A stretch of DNA of 64,000 bases, taken from Streptomyces sp. V4I2. Its GTDB lineage: Bacteria; Actinomycetota; Actinomycetes; Streptomycetales; Streptomycetaceae. Made by a program: the position numbers and the translations under genes. The stretch spans positions 7,874,001 through 7,938,000 of the forward strand of contig NZ_JAUSZM010000003.1 of assembly GCF_030817655.1 (NCBI RefSeq), read 5' to 3'. The notes beneath the pieces are model-generated. The model did not search any database, was not told the origin of the DNA, and saw only the letters and a program-made list of their open reading frames with translations. Below, one piece after another: positions 1 through 8,820 of this stretch; positions within the stretch are counted from its first letter, which is position 1; every line of letters begins with the position of its first letter.

Positions 1-1215
1 GCTCACCTTTTCGAGCACCTTATGTTCCAGGGATCCGGCCAGGTCAAGGGCAACGGCCACTTCGAGCTGGTTCAGGGCGCCGGCGGCTCGCTCAACGGAA
101 CCACCAGCTTCGAGCGCACCAACTACTTCGAGACCATGCCCACCCACCAGCTGGAGCTCGCCCTCTGGCTGGAGGCCGACCGCATGGGCTCGCTGCTGGC
201 CGCCCTCGACGACGAGTCGATGGAGAACCAGCGGGACGTCGTCAAGAACGAGCGCCGGCAGCGCTACGACAACGTGCCGTACGGCACGGCCTTCGAGAAG
301 CTCACCGCCCTCGCCTACCCGGAGGGCCACCCCTACCACCACACCCCGATCGGCTCGATGGCCGACCTGGACGCGGCCACCCTGGAGGACGCGCGCGCGT
401 TCTTCCGCACGTACTACGCGCCGGGCAACGCCGTCCTGTCGGTCGTCGGCGACATCGACCCGGAGCAGACGCTCGCCTGGATCGAGAAGTACTTCGGGTC
501 CATCGCGTCGCACGACGGCAAGCCCGCGCCCCGCGACGGCTCGCTGCCCGACGTGATCGGCGAGCAGCTGCGCGAGATCGTCGAGGAAGAGGTCCCCGCG
601 CGCGCGTTGATGGCCGCCTACCGGCTCCCGGAGGACGGCACGCGCGCGTGCGACGCGGTCGACCTGGCGCTCACCGTCCTCGGCGGCGGCGAGTCGTCCC
701 GGCTCTACAACCGGCTCGTACGGCGCGACCGTACGGCGGTGGCGGCCGGCTTCGGTCTGCTGCGGCTGGCCGGGGCGCCCTCCCTGGGCTGGCTGGACGT
801 GAAGACCTCCGGTGACGTCGAGGTGCCGGTCATCGAGGCCGCCATCGACGAGGAGCTCGCCCGGTTCGCCGAGGAGGGCCCCACGGCCGAGGAGATGGAG
901 CGCGCCCAGGCCCAGTTGGAGCGCGAGTGGCTGGACCGGCTCGGCACGGTCGCGGGCCGTGCCGACGAACTGTGCCGGTACGCCGTCCTGTTCGGCGACC
1001 CGCAGCTCGCCCTGACCGCCGTACAGCGCGTCCTCGACGTGACGGCCGAGGAGGTCCAGCAGATCGCCAAGGCCCGCCTGCGCCCCGACAACCGCGCGGT
1101 GCTCGTCTACGAGCCGATCTCCGGCGAGACTGCCGAGGACGCGGATCCCCCCGAAGACCCCGAGGCCGAGGCCACGGTCGAAGCCGGCGACAAGAACGAG
1201 GAGGCGGCCCGGTGA
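1..1215 (+). CDS. M16 zinc metallopeptidase, catalytic subunit (5' end outside window)
   Basis: This is a zinc protease of the M16 (pitrilysin/mitochondrial processing peptidase) family. The reading frame is open from the first base, so the true start lies upstream. The zinc motif HLFEH is read at nt 4-18 and supplies two His ligands and the catalytic Glu. A Glu in DVVKNE (codon at nt 250), about 77 residues later, fits the third metal ligand. About 400 residues are visible, covering most of both M16 half-domains, and they end in a Glu/Asp/Ala-rich tail. The stop codon overlaps the GTG of the next gene (GTGA), so translation is probably coupled. The partner gene lacks the zinc motif, so this is the active half of a two-gene enzyme. 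The natural substrate is unknown. Confidence 0.93.
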   Translation, partial: AHLFEHLMFQGSGQVKGNGHFELVQGAGGSLNGTTSFERTNYFETMPTHQLELALWLEADRMGSLLAALDDESMENQRDVVKNERRQRYDNVPYGTAFEKLTALAYPEGHPYHHTPIGSMADLDAATLEDARAFFRTYYAPGNAVLSVVGDIDPEQTLAWIEKYFGSIASHDGKPAPRDGSLPDVIGEQLREIVEEEVPARALMAAYRLPEDGTRACDAVDLALTVLGGGESSRLYNRLVRRDRTAVAAGFGLLRLAGAPSLGWLDVKTSGDVEVPVIEAAIDEELARFAEEGPTAEEMERAQAQLEREWLDRLGTVAGRADELCRYAVLFGDPQLALTAVQRVLDVTAEEVQQIAKARLRPDNRAVLVYEPISGETAEDADPPEDPEAEATVEAGDKNEEAAR

Positions 1216-2600
1216 CCGAGCTCGCCACGATGGAATTCCACTCCCAGCCCCAGGCCGGCGAGGCCAGGCCCTGGGCCTTCCCGGCACCCGAGCGCGGCAC
1301 GCTCGACAACGGCCTGACGGTGCTGCGCTGCCACCGCCCCGGCCAGCAGGTCGTCGCCGTGGAGGTGCTCCTGGACGCGCCCCTGGAGGCCGAACCGGCC
1401 GGTCTGGACGGCGTCGCCACGATCATGGCGCGGGCCTTCTCCGAGGGCACCGACAAGCACTCCGCCGAGGACTTCGCCGCCGAGCTGGAGCGCTGCGGCG
1501 CCACCCTCGACTCGCACGCCGACCACCCCGGCGTACGGCTCTCCCTCGAGGTCCCCGCCTCCCGCCTGGCCAAGGCGCTCGGCCTGCTCGCCGACGCGCT
1601 CAGGGCGCCCGCGTTCGCCGACAGCGAGGTCGAGCGACTGGTCCGCAACCGCCTGGACGAGATCCCGCACGAGCTGGCCAACCCGTCCCGGCGTGCCGCC
1701 AAGGAGCTCTCCAAGGAGCTGTTCCCGGCGACCTCGCGCATGTCGCGCCCGCGCCAGGGCACCGAGGAGACGGTCGAGAACATCGACTCCGCGGCTGTGC
1801 GCGGCTTCTACGAGAAGCACGTCCGCCCCGCCACCGCCACCGCCGTGGTCGTCGGCGACCTCACCGGCATCGACCTCGACGCGCTGCTCGGTGACACGCT
1901 CGGCTCCTGGACCGGCTCCTCGGCCGAGCCCCGTCCCGTGCCGCCGGTGACCGCCGACGACACCGGCCGGGTCGTCATCGTGGACCGCCCCGGCGCCGTC
2001 CAGACACAGCTGCTGATCGGCCGTATCGGCCCCGACCGGCACGACCGCGTGTGGCCTGCCCAGGTGCTCGGCACCTACTGCCTGGGCGGCACCCTCACCT
2101 CCCGCTTGGACCGCGTCCTGCGCGAGGAGAAGGGCTACACCTACGGTGTGCGGGCGTTCGGTCAGGTCATGCGCTCAGCCCCGGACGGAACAGGTGCCGC
2201 GATGCTCGCGATCAGCGGCTCCATCGACACCCCGAACACCGGCCCCGCCCTCGACGACCTGTGGACGGTGCTGCGCACCCTCGCCTCCGGAGGGCTCACC
2301 GACGCCGAGCGTGACGTCGCCGTGCAGAACCTCGTCGGAGTGGCGCCGCTGAAGTACGAGACGGCGGCGGCCGTGGCGAGCACGCTGGCCGACCAGGTCG
2401 AGCAGCACCTGCCGGACGACTTCCAGGCGACGCTCTACCAGCAGCTCGCGGCGACGGGCACCGTCGAGGCCACCGCGGCGGTCGTGAGCGCCTTCCCGGT
2501 CGACCGTCTGGTGACCGTCCTCGTCGGGGACGCGGCGCAGATCAAGGAGCCCGTGGAGGCTCTCGGGATCGGCGAAGTCACCGTCGTTTCGGCGGAGTAG
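1212..2600 (+). CDS. M16 peptidase-like protein, non-catalytic partner
   Basis: The product is a 462-residue M16-family protein. The GTG start at 1212 overlaps the upstream stop. At the place where an active enzyme has HxxEH, this protein reads GVATIMARAFSEGT, so the zinc ligands and catalytic Glu are absent. The C-terminal half keeps the GYTYGVRAF segment, which resembles the Arg/Tyr substrate-binding pair of inactive M16 subunits. Known two-gene M16 systems work as an active/inactive heterodimer, and I infer the same here. The gene is followed by a strong hairpin terminator, so the pair probably closes its transcription unit. Confidence 0.9.
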   Translation: MTELATMEFHSQPQAGEARPWAFPAPERGTLDNGLTVLRCHRPGQQVVAVEVLLDAPLEAEPAGLDGVATIMARAFSEGTDKHSAEDFAAELERCGATLDSHADHPGVRLSLEVPASRLAKALGLLADALRAPAFADSEVERLVRNRLDEIPHELANPSRRAAKELSKELFPATSRMSRPRQGTEETVENIDSAAVRGFYEKHVRPATATAVVVGDLTGIDLDALLGDTLGSWTGSSAEPRPVPPVTADDTGRVVIVDRPGAVQTQLLIGRIGPDRHDRVWPAQVLGTYCLGGTLTSRLDRVLREEKGYTYGVRAFGQVMRSAPDGTGAAMLAISGSIDTPNTGPALDDLWTVLRTLASGGLTDAERDVAVQNLVGVAPLKYETAAAVASTLADQVEQHLPDDFQATLYQQLAATGTVEATAAVVSAFPVDRLVTVLVGDAAQIKEPVEALGIGEVTVVSAE

Positions 2601-2639
2601 GCGCACGCGCGCGTGGCGAAGCGGGCCAACGCGCGTCCA

Positions 2640-2673
2640 GGGGCCCTGGTGACCCAAGAGTCACCAGGGCCCC
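2640..2673 (+). terminator. Rho-independent-type terminator after the M16 pair
   Basis: A perfect 14-bp inverted repeat (arms GGGGCCCTGGTGAC and GTCACCAGGGCCCC) encloses a 6-nt loop, 40 bp after the stop codon. There is no U tract, as is usual for Streptomyces terminators. Confidence 0.85.
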
Positions 2674-2814
2674 CCTATGTCCGAATTGAGGGAGAGGTTG
2701 CCTGTCTGCCCTGTGGCATGCGCTACAAACGCCGTGATTCGTTTGGGGTTTGAAACTTGGCGCGTTTAGCGTCATGCGGGCTGTCCGTCAGGCACCGCGC
2801 CGCACCCGCGGCAC

Positions 2815-2975
2815 CGGGCAGCCATCGCCGAGTCCCCACATGGCGCGAGCCAGGGGAGCCGGGGACCCACACCACAAGTCCCTGGGGTGAATCGGACGCC
2901 CGCGCGCATCGCGAGGGGGCCCGTAGGAGACCTTCCTGCTCCGAACCCGTCAGCTAACCCGGTAGGCGAGAAGGA
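2815..2975 (+). promoter_or_regulatory. c-di-AMP riboswitch (ydaO-yuaA class)
   Basis: The leader of the M23 peptidase gene carries the conserved blocks of the ydaO/c-di-AMP aptamer as found in Streptomyces: GGGGAGCCGGGGACCCA, GGGGTGAATCGG, CCGAACCCGTCAGCTAACC and GGTAGGCGAGAAGG. The outer helix can form between TCGCC (2825-2829) and GGCGA (2965-2969). The purine-rich ribosome-binding stretch AAGGAAGGAAAGG begins directly after this helix. In this class, ligand binding normally switches expression off, and several Streptomyces copies precede cell-wall hydrolase genes. This copy therefore probably ties peptidoglycan remodelling to c-di-AMP and potassium status. Confidence 0.92.
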
Positions 2976-2995
2976 AGGAAAGGATCAGCCACTAC

Positions 2996-3763
2996 ATGGC
3001 GTTCACCTGCGCCACCGGGAAGCATCGTCGTCCCAGCCGGATGAAGCGCACCACCGCCCGTGCGGCGGGTGTCGCGGCCCTCACCACCACCGGTGTCGTC
3101 GGCACCCTGGCCGCCCCGGCGCTTGCCGCCGAATCCGCCGTCGAGCAGACCGGTTTCATCCCTGTCATCTCCACCGGCGACTCGATCGCCGACCAGATCG
3201 ACGCCCAGGCCGCCGCCCAGAAGCAGGCCGCCGAGGAGGCCGAGGCCCAGAGGAAGGCCGCTGAGGAGGCCGCGCGCAAGAAGGCGGCCGCCGAGGCCAA
3301 GGAGGCGCGCGAGATCAAGGAGCGCGCCGCCCGCGAGGCCGAGCGCAAGCGCCTCAACTCCTACGTCGCCCCGATCTCCGGCTCGTACATCTCGACCGGC
3401 TACAAGACCGGCGGCGCCGTCTGGTCCTCCGGCAGCCACACCGGCGTCGACTTCCACGCCGCGAGCGGCACTTCTGTCCAGGCGGTCGGCTCCGGCACGG
3501 TCGTCGAGGCCGGCTGGGGCGGGTCGTACGGCAACAACATCGTGATCAAGATGAACGACGGCACGTACACCCAGTACGGCCACCTGTCGTCCATCGGCGT
3601 CTCCGTCGGCCAGACGGTCACCCCGGGGCAGCAGATAGGCCTCTCCGGCGCCACCGGCAACGTCACCGGGGCGCACCTGCACTTCGAGGCCCGCACGACC
3701 GCGGAGTACGGCTCGGACATCAACCCCGTCGCCTACCTCCGCTCGCACGGCGTGAACGTCTGA
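2996..3763 (+). CDS. Secreted M23 (LytM) peptidoglycan endopeptidase
   Basis: The product is a 255-residue secreted cell-wall endopeptidase of the M23 family, predicted to cut peptide cross-links in peptidoglycan. It starts at the ATG behind AAGGAAGGAAAGG. Residues 1-44 form a basic, hydrophobic, alanine-rich signal peptide ending near ALAAE. Residues about 65-120 are a charged Ala/Glu/Lys/Arg-rich coiled coil. The M23 domain follows, with the zinc ligands in SGSHTGVDF and the catalytic pair in GAHLHFEA. The GHLSSIGVSVG segment is also typical. The upstream c-di-AMP riboswitch predicts repression when c-di-AMP is high. The coiled coil could let it bind a partner or regulate access to the active site. 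Confidence 0.93.
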   Translation: MAFTCATGKHRRPSRMKRTTARAAGVAALTTTGVVGTLAAPALAAESAVEQTGFIPVISTGDSIADQIDAQAAAQKQAAEEAEAQRKAAEEAARKKAAAEAKEAREIKERAAREAERKRLNSYVAPISGSYISTGYKTGGAVWSSGSHTGVDFHAASGTSVQAVGSGTVVEAGWGGSYGNNIVIKMNDGTYTQYGHLSSIGVSVGQTVTPGQQIGLSGATGNVTGAHLHFEARTTAEYGSDINPVAYLRSHGVNV

Positions 3764-3831
3764 CGCTCGCGCCCGCGAACGTCCCACGCGCGCGTTCCGG
3801 CAACGTCTGACGACAGACGGCTCCCGTCCCG

Positions 3832-3858
3832 AAGCCCCGGCTCCCCGAGCCGGGGCTT
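3832..3858 (+). terminator. Terminator after the M23 peptidase gene
   Basis: A perfect 11-bp inverted repeat (AAGCCCCGGCT/AGCCGGGGCTT) with a 5-nt loop is followed by TTC. It lies 69 bp after the stop codon. Confidence 0.85.
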
Positions 3859-3997
3859 TCGGCGTTTCAGACGGCCGTCTGTCCAAAAAATATCCATGGA
3901 TTCTGGTCCGCCATCGGAAATTCTCGCTGATTGCAATAGAGTCACTGAACACACGTCAATCGTCGACGTTTCACGGGGATTAAAGCGGAGGTCGGTC

Positions 3998-4693
3998 ATG
4001 CGTATTCCGGCGCACTCGGTATGCACGGCGATCCGGGACGACATCGTCGCGGGTGTCTACGAGCGCGGCAGCCGGCTCACCGAGGAACTGCTCGCGCGCC
4101 GCTACGGCGTCTCGCGTGTCCCCGTCCGCGAGGCCCTGCGCACGCTGGAGGCGGAGGGCTTCGTGGTGACCCGGCGGCACGCGGGCGCGTGCGTCGCGGA
4201 ACCCACCGAGCAGGAGGGTGCCGACCTGCTGGAGATGCGCATGCTCCTGGAGCCGCTCGGTGCTTCCCGGGCCGCCCAGCGGCGCACCGAGGCCCACCTC
4301 AAGGTGCTGCGCGGCCTGGTCCGGCTGGGCCAGGAGCGGGCCAGGCGGGGCAACAGCGAAGACCTGCGCTCCCTGGGGGCCTGGTTCCACGAGACGCTCG
4401 CGCAGGCCTCCGGCAGTGCCGCGATGACCTCGATGCTGACCCAGCTGCGCCACAAGATCGCCTGGATGTACACGGTGGAGGCGCCGGCCAACCCGGTGGA
4501 GTCGTGGGCGGAGCACGGCGCGATCGTGGACGCGGTGGCGCGTGGCGACAGCGAACGCGCGCGGGCGCTCACGGCGCTGCACACGGAGCGCGCGACGGCG
4601 GCGCACCGGCTGCGATTCACCGGCGGCGGGGAGCGGCCGGACCGTGTGAGGAACTCGCAACCTCCCGTAAACATGACGGGCCTGCGGCATTAA
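3998..4693 (+). CDS. GntR-family regulator, FadR (FCD) subfamily
   Basis: The product is a 231-residue transcriptional repressor-type protein. The ATG at 3998 (reading MRIPAHSVC) is chosen because GGAG lies 6-7 nt upstream; an in-frame ATG at 3896 has no ribosome-binding site. Residues about 5-75 form the winged helix-turn-helix, with the typical segment RYGVSRVPVREALRTLEAEG. The remainder is an all-helical FCD effector-binding domain containing the candidate metal-ligand segments EMRMLLEP, FHETLAQASG and WAEHGAIVDAVARGD. The gene converges on ptsH, and its ligand cannot be read from the sequence. Confidence 0.92.
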   Translation: MRIPAHSVCTAIRDDIVAGVYERGSRLTEELLARRYGVSRVPVREALRTLEAEGFVVTRRHAGACVAEPTEQEGADLLEMRMLLEPLGASRAAQRRTEAHLKVLRGLVRLGQERARRGNSEDLRSLGAWFHETLAQASGSAAMTSMLTQLRHKIAWMYTVEAPANPVESWAEHGAIVDAVARGDSERARALTALHTERATAAHRLRFTGGGERPDRVRNSQPPVNMTGLRH

Positions 4694-4762
4694 CACGGGC
4701 ACCGTATACAAAGAGGGGATAATTCGCGGGGGATTATTTCCGCTGCCCGTGCGCGGGAAATG

Positions 4763-4798
4763 CGAAGGGCTCGCCCGATAATTCGGACGAGCCCTTCG
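4763..4798. terminator. Bidirectional terminator between the gntR gene and ptsH
   Basis: The inverted repeat CGAAGGGCTCG/CGAGCCCTTCG, with an AT-rich loop, lies between convergent genes, 22 bp beyond the end of ptsH. Confidence 0.8.
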
Positions 4799-4819
4799 TG
4801 GCAAACGTGAATTGCTTGC

Positions 4820-5101
4820 TCAGACGGTCTCGGGGAGTTCTTCGAGACCTTCGGAGACCAGCTTCGCCAGACGGTCGAGGGCCACGTCGGCGCCCTCGGC
4901 GTCGGAGGCGAGGATGATCTCCTCGCCGCCCTGGGCGCCCAGACCGAGGACGGCCAGCATGGAGGCCGCGTTGACGGGGTTGCCGTCGGCCTTGGAGATC
5001 GTCACCGGGATGCCTGCGGCCGTGGCGGCCCGGACGAAGATGGAAGCGGGGCGGGCGTGGAGACCCTCGGCCCAGCCGACGTTGACGCGGCGCTCAGCCA
5101 T
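4820..5101 (-). CDS. ptsH: Phosphocarrier protein HPr
   Basis: This is the 93-residue HPr of the phosphoenolpyruvate:sugar phosphotransferase system, a cytoplasmic protein that passes phosphate from enzyme I to EIIA components. The active-site His sits in GLHARPAS near residue 15. The region of the regulatory Ser46 in Firmicutes reads NAASMLAVLGLG, so a serine is present. The length matches the family. The gene is monocistronic, and its promoter region is shared divergently with patA. Enzyme I is not in this window. Confidence 0.97.
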   Translation of the reverse strand: MAERRVNVGWAEGLHARPASIFVRAATAAGIPVTISKADGNPVNAASMLAVLGLGAQGGEEIILASDAEGADVALDRLAKLVSEGLEELPETV

Positions 5102-5279
5102 GTGATGCTGCCCTTCGGTGTATCAGGTTGTCTAGACCAGTTTCCCATATCGTGAAGCATGCCCGGAGCGGTCCTTCGTCCCGCCCCGCGGCGTCGTCGG
5201 ACCGCGGCCTCGGTCCGGCTTCTCGTCCTCCACAGACTGCCTCGCGCCGTTGTCGTACGCGAGCCGTACTCTGGGGCCC

Positions 5280-8132
5280 ATGCAGACCTCGTCGGACCGG
5301 CACGAGTATCCCGCCCACTGGGAGGCCGACGTGGTGCTGCGCGACGGGGGTACCGCGCGCGTCCGGCCCATCACCGTTGATGACGCCGATCGCCTCGTCA
5401 GCTTCTACGAGCAGGTGTCGGACGAGTCGAAGTACTACCGCTTCTTCGCGCCCTACCCTCGTCTGTCCGCCAAGGACGTCCACCGCTTCACGCACCACGA
5501 CTTTGTGGACCGGGTGGGACTCGCGGCCACCATCGGCGGCGAGTTCATCGCCACCGTACGCTACGACCGCATCGGGTCCGACGGCATGCCCGCCTCCGCC
5601 CCGGCCGACGAGGCAGAGGTCGCCTTCCTCGTGCAGGACGCCCACCAGGGACGCGGCGTCGCCTCCGCCCTCCTCGAACACATCGGCGCCGTCGCGCGCG
5701 AGCGGGGCATCCGGCGGTTCGCCGCGGAGGTGCTGCCCGCCAACAACAAGATGATCAAGGTCTTCAGGGACGCCGGGTACACCCAGAAGCGCAGCTTCGA
5801 GGACGGCGTCGTACGCCTGGAGTTCGACCTGGAGCCGACGGACCGCTCGCTCGCCGTGCAGTACGCGCGCGAACAGCGCGCCGAGGCGCGGTCCGTGCAG
5901 CGGCTGCTCATGCCCGGGGCCGTCGCCGTGATCGGGGCCGGGCGGGCGCCCGGCGGTGTGGGCCGCAGCGTGCTCGACAACATCAGGGGCGCCGGATTCA
6001 CCGGTCGGCTGCACGCCGTGAACAGGGCCCTCCCCGAGGAGCAGAAGGAACTCGGCGGGGTGCCCGCGTACCGGTCGGTGCGGGACATCGACGGGCCCGT
6101 CGACCTCGCGGTCGTCGCCGTGCCCGTGGAACACGTCCCCCACGTCGTCGAGGAGTGCGGACTGCACGGCGTGCAGGGGCTGGTGGTGCTCACCGCCGGG
6201 TATGCCGAGAGCGGGCCCGAGGGGCGCGAGCGCCAGCGCGAACTCGTCCGGCACGCGCGCGCGTACGGCATGCGGATCATCGGGCCGAACGCGTTCGGGA
6301 TCATCAACACCTCCCCGCAGGTCCGGCTGAACGCCTCGCTCGCGCCACAGACCCCCCGGCCCGGCCGGATCGGCCTGTTCGCCCAGTCCGGCGCGATCGG
6401 CATCGCCCTGCTCTCCCGGCTGCACCGGCGCGGCGGCGGGGTCACGGGGGTCACGGGTGTGTCGACGTTCGTGTCGTCCGGCAACCGGGCGGACGTGTCC
6501 GGCAACGACGTCCTTCAGTACTGGTACGACGATCCCGACACCGACGTCGTCCTCATGTACCTGGAATCCATCGGCAACCCGCGCAAGTTCACCCGGCTCG
6601 CCCGGCGTACGGCGGCCGCGAAGCCGCTGGTCGTGGTGCAGGGGGCGCGGCATGGGGGAGCGGCGCCGCAGGGGCACGCCGTACGGGCGACGCGGTTGCC
6701 GCACGCCACGGTGTCCGCGCTGCTGCGGCAGGCCGGGGTGATCCGGGTCGACACGATCACCGAACTGGTCGACGCGGGGCTGCTGCTCGCGCGCCAGCCG
6801 CTGCCGGCCGGGCCCCGGGTGGCGATCCTCGGGAACTCCGAGTCACTGGGGCTGCTGACGTACGACGCCTGCCTCGCCGAGGGGCTCAGGCCGCTGCCTC
6901 CGCTGGATCTGACGACCGGCGCCTCGCCCGAGGACTTCCACGGGGCGCTGTCCCGGGCGCTCGCGGACGACGCGTGCGACGCGGTGGTCGTCACGGCGAT
7001 ACCGGCGGTGGGGGAGGAGGCGGCCGACGACGCGGACGCGGCACTGGCGGAGGCGCTGCGATCGGCGGCCGAGCGAGTCCCCGGGAAGCCGGTCCTGGTG
7101 GTGCACGTGGAACTGGGCGGGCTCGCGGAAGCGCTGTCGGCCGCGGCGAGCACCGCACCCCAGGCGAGTTCACCGGCGCCCGGCACGGTCGGCCGCGACC
7201 ACCCGTTCCGTGCACTGGACCGACTGGCCGTCAAGGCGGCGGACGACGCGCCCGCCCCCGAGAACTGCTCCCGCCTCATCCCCGCCTACCCCGCCGCCGA
7301 ACGAGCCGTCCGCGCCCTCGGTGAAGCCGTGAAGTACGCCCAGTGGCGGCGCGAGGCGGCCGAGCCCGGCAAGGTCCCCGAGTACGAGGACATCGACGAG
7401 AAGGGGGCCGCCGAGCTGATCGAAGGGCTGCTCGCGCGGGGGCAGGGGCTCACCCTCGGTACCGAGGAGACCTGCGAGCTGCTCGGGAAGTACGGCGTGC
7501 ACGTCCACCGCGCGCTGCCCGCACCCGGCCCCGAGGACGCCGTCGCCGCCGCCCGCACCCTCGGCTACCCGGTCGCCCTCAAGGCCACCGCCCCGCACCT
7601 GCGCCACCGCGCCGACCTGGGCGGCGTACGCCTGGATCTCGCGGACGAGGAACAACTGCGGCGGGCGTACGCCGAGTTGACCGAGCTCTTCGGGACGCCG
7701 GAGGAGCTGCGGCCGGTCGTGCAGGGGATGGCACCCCGCGGGGTCGACACCGTGGTCAGGGCCGTCATCGACCCGGCGGCGGGGGCCGTACTGTCGTTCG
7801 GGCTGGCCGGGGCGGCCTCGCAGCTGCTCGGGGACATGGCGCACCGGCTGGTTCCGGTCACCGACCGGGAGGCGACCTCGCTGGTCCGGTCGATCCGGAC
7901 GGCGCCGCTCCTGTTCGGCTGGCGCGGCTCGACCCCCGTCGACACCCCGGCCCTGGAGGAACTGCTGCTGCGCGTTTCCCGGCTGGTCGACGACCACCCG
8001 GAGGTCGTTGCGGTCACCCTGGAGCCGGTCGTCGTCGCCCCACGCGGGCTGAGCGTCCTCGGCGCGTCCGTGCGGCTCGCACCGCCGCCGGCCCGCGACG
8101 ACCTCGGCCCGCGGACACTGCCCGCGTACTGA
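5280..8132 (+). CDS. patA: Protein lysine acyltransferase PatA: GNAT fused to acyl-CoA synthetase-like domains
   Basis: This 950-residue protein begins with a GNAT acetyltransferase domain (about residues 15-190). It carries AEVAFLVQDAHQGRGVASAL, which holds the acetyl-CoA loop and a likely catalytic Glu. A large ADP-forming acyl-CoA-synthetase-like part follows, with a CoA-binding fold (GAVAVIGAGRAPGGVG), ligase domains and an ATP-grasp segment near the C-terminus. In Salmonella Pat the order is reversed; the N-terminal GNAT order was described for Streptomyces lividans PatA, which acetylates and inactivates acetoacetyl-CoA synthetase. I chose the ATG at 5280 because TACTCT (5267-5272) lies 7 nt upstream, as expected for a leaderless transcript. 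An ATG 30 nt earlier is the alternative. Confidence 0.92.
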   Translation: MQTSSDRHEYPAHWEADVVLRDGGTARVRPITVDDADRLVSFYEQVSDESKYYRFFAPYPRLSAKDVHRFTHHDFVDRVGLAATIGGEFIATVRYDRIGSDGMPASAPADEAEVAFLVQDAHQGRGVASALLEHIGAVARERGIRRFAAEVLPANNKMIKVFRDAGYTQKRSFEDGVVRLEFDLEPTDRSLAVQYAREQRAEARSVQRLLMPGAVAVIGAGRAPGGVGRSVLDNIRGAGFTGRLHAVNRALPEEQKELGGVPAYRSVRDIDGPVDLAVVAVPVEHVPHVVEECGLHGVQGLVVLTAGYAESGPEGRERQRELVRHARAYGMRIIGPNAFGIINTSPQVRLNASLAPQTPRPGRIGLFAQSGAIGIALLSRLHRRGGGVTGVTGVSTFVSSGNRADVSGNDVLQYWYDDPDTDVVLMYLESIGNPRKFTRLARRTAAAKPLVVVQGARHGGAAPQGHAVRATRLPHATVSALLRQAGVIRVDTITELVDAGLLLARQPLPAGPRVAILGNSESLGLLTYDACLAEGLRPLPPLDLTTGASPEDFHGALSRALADDACDAVVVTAIPAVGEEAADDADAALAEALRSAAERVPGKPVLVVHVELGGLAEALSAAASTAPQASSPAPGTVGRDHPFRALDRLAVKAADDAPAPENCSRLIPAYPAAERAVRALGEAVKYAQWRREAAEPGKVPEYEDIDEKGAAELIEGLLARGQGLTLGTEETCELLGKYGVHVHRALPAPGPEDAVAAARTLGYPVALKATAPHLRHRADLGGVRLDLADEEQLRRAYAELTELFGTPEELRPVVQGMAPRGVDTVVRAVIDPAAGAVLSFGLAGAASQLLGDMAHRLVPVTDREATSLVRSIRTAPLLFGWRGSTPVDTPALEELLLRVSRLVDDHPEVVAVTLEPVVVAPRGLSVLGASVRLAPPPARDDLGPRTLPAY

Positions 8133-8141
8133 GCGAGGTCT

Positions 8142-8190
8142 CCCCGCACGGATCCCCCGCACGGATCCCCCGCACGGATCCCCCGCACCG
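8142..8190. repeat. 13-bp tandem repeat, about 3.8 copies
   Basis: Three exact copies of CCCCGCACGGATC and a partial fourth fill most of the gap between patA and the next gene. Confidence 0.95.
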
Positions 8191-8232
8191 AGCGGTGCCT
8201 CGCAGTCAGTGGGTCCCCGTAGGATGGACGTC

Positions 8233-8820
8233 ATGGCCAAGACCAGTACGACGACCCAGGGGCTGCGAGCGGCGATCGAGCGCAGCGGTTACTACCCGGC
8301 CCTCGTGGCCGAGGCGGTGGAGGCCGCTGTGGGCGGCGACACCATCCAGTCGTACCTGGTCCACCAGGAGACCACGTTCGACCAGAACGAGGTGCGGCGG
8401 CATGTGACCGTCCTCGTCCTCACCGGCACCCGCTTCATCGTCAGCCACACCGACGAGCAGGCCGCGGACACCACGTCCCCGACGCCGTACGCCACCACCT
8501 CCACCGAGTCCGTGAAGCTCGGCCGGATCTCCTCGGTCGTGATCAGCCGCGTGGTCGCCAACCCGGAGCAGTACGTGCCGGGCACCCTGCCCCGCGAGAT
8601 CGTGCTGACCATCGGCTGGGGCGCCGTCTCCCGTCTCGACCTGGAGCCCGCCGCCTGCGGTGACCCCAACTGCGAGGCCGACCACGGCTACACCGGCAGC
8701 TCGACGGCGGACGACCTGAGCCTCAGGGTGAGCGAGGCCGGGGACGGCCAGGAGACGGTGCGCCAGGCGCTCGCCTTCGCCCAGGCCATCTCCGAGGCGA
8801 CCGCGGACGTCACCCGCTGA
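8233..8820 (+). CDS. Conserved actinobacterial protein, DUF5998 family
   Basis: The product is a 195-residue protein of unknown function that I recognise as the DUF5998 family, conserved across Streptomyces. The ATG at 8233 is preceded by TAGGAT (8220-8225). This could be a -10 hexamer giving a leaderless message, or its AGGA could act as a weak ribosome-binding site. No membrane segment or signal peptide is visible. A Cys pair in AACGDPNCEADHGYTG may bind a metal. The stop overlaps the ATG of the downstream phosphodiesterase gene (TGATG), so the two are co-translated and probably act together. Confidence 0.85.
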   Translation: MAKTSTTTQGLRAAIERSGYYPALVAEAVEAAVGGDTIQSYLVHQETTFDQNEVRRHVTVLVLTGTRFIVSHTDEQAADTTSPTPYATTSTESVKLGRISSVVISRVVANPEQYVPGTLPREIVLTIGWGAVSRLDLEPAACGDPNCEADHGYTGSSTADDLSLRVSEAGDGQETVRQALAFAQAISEATADVTR

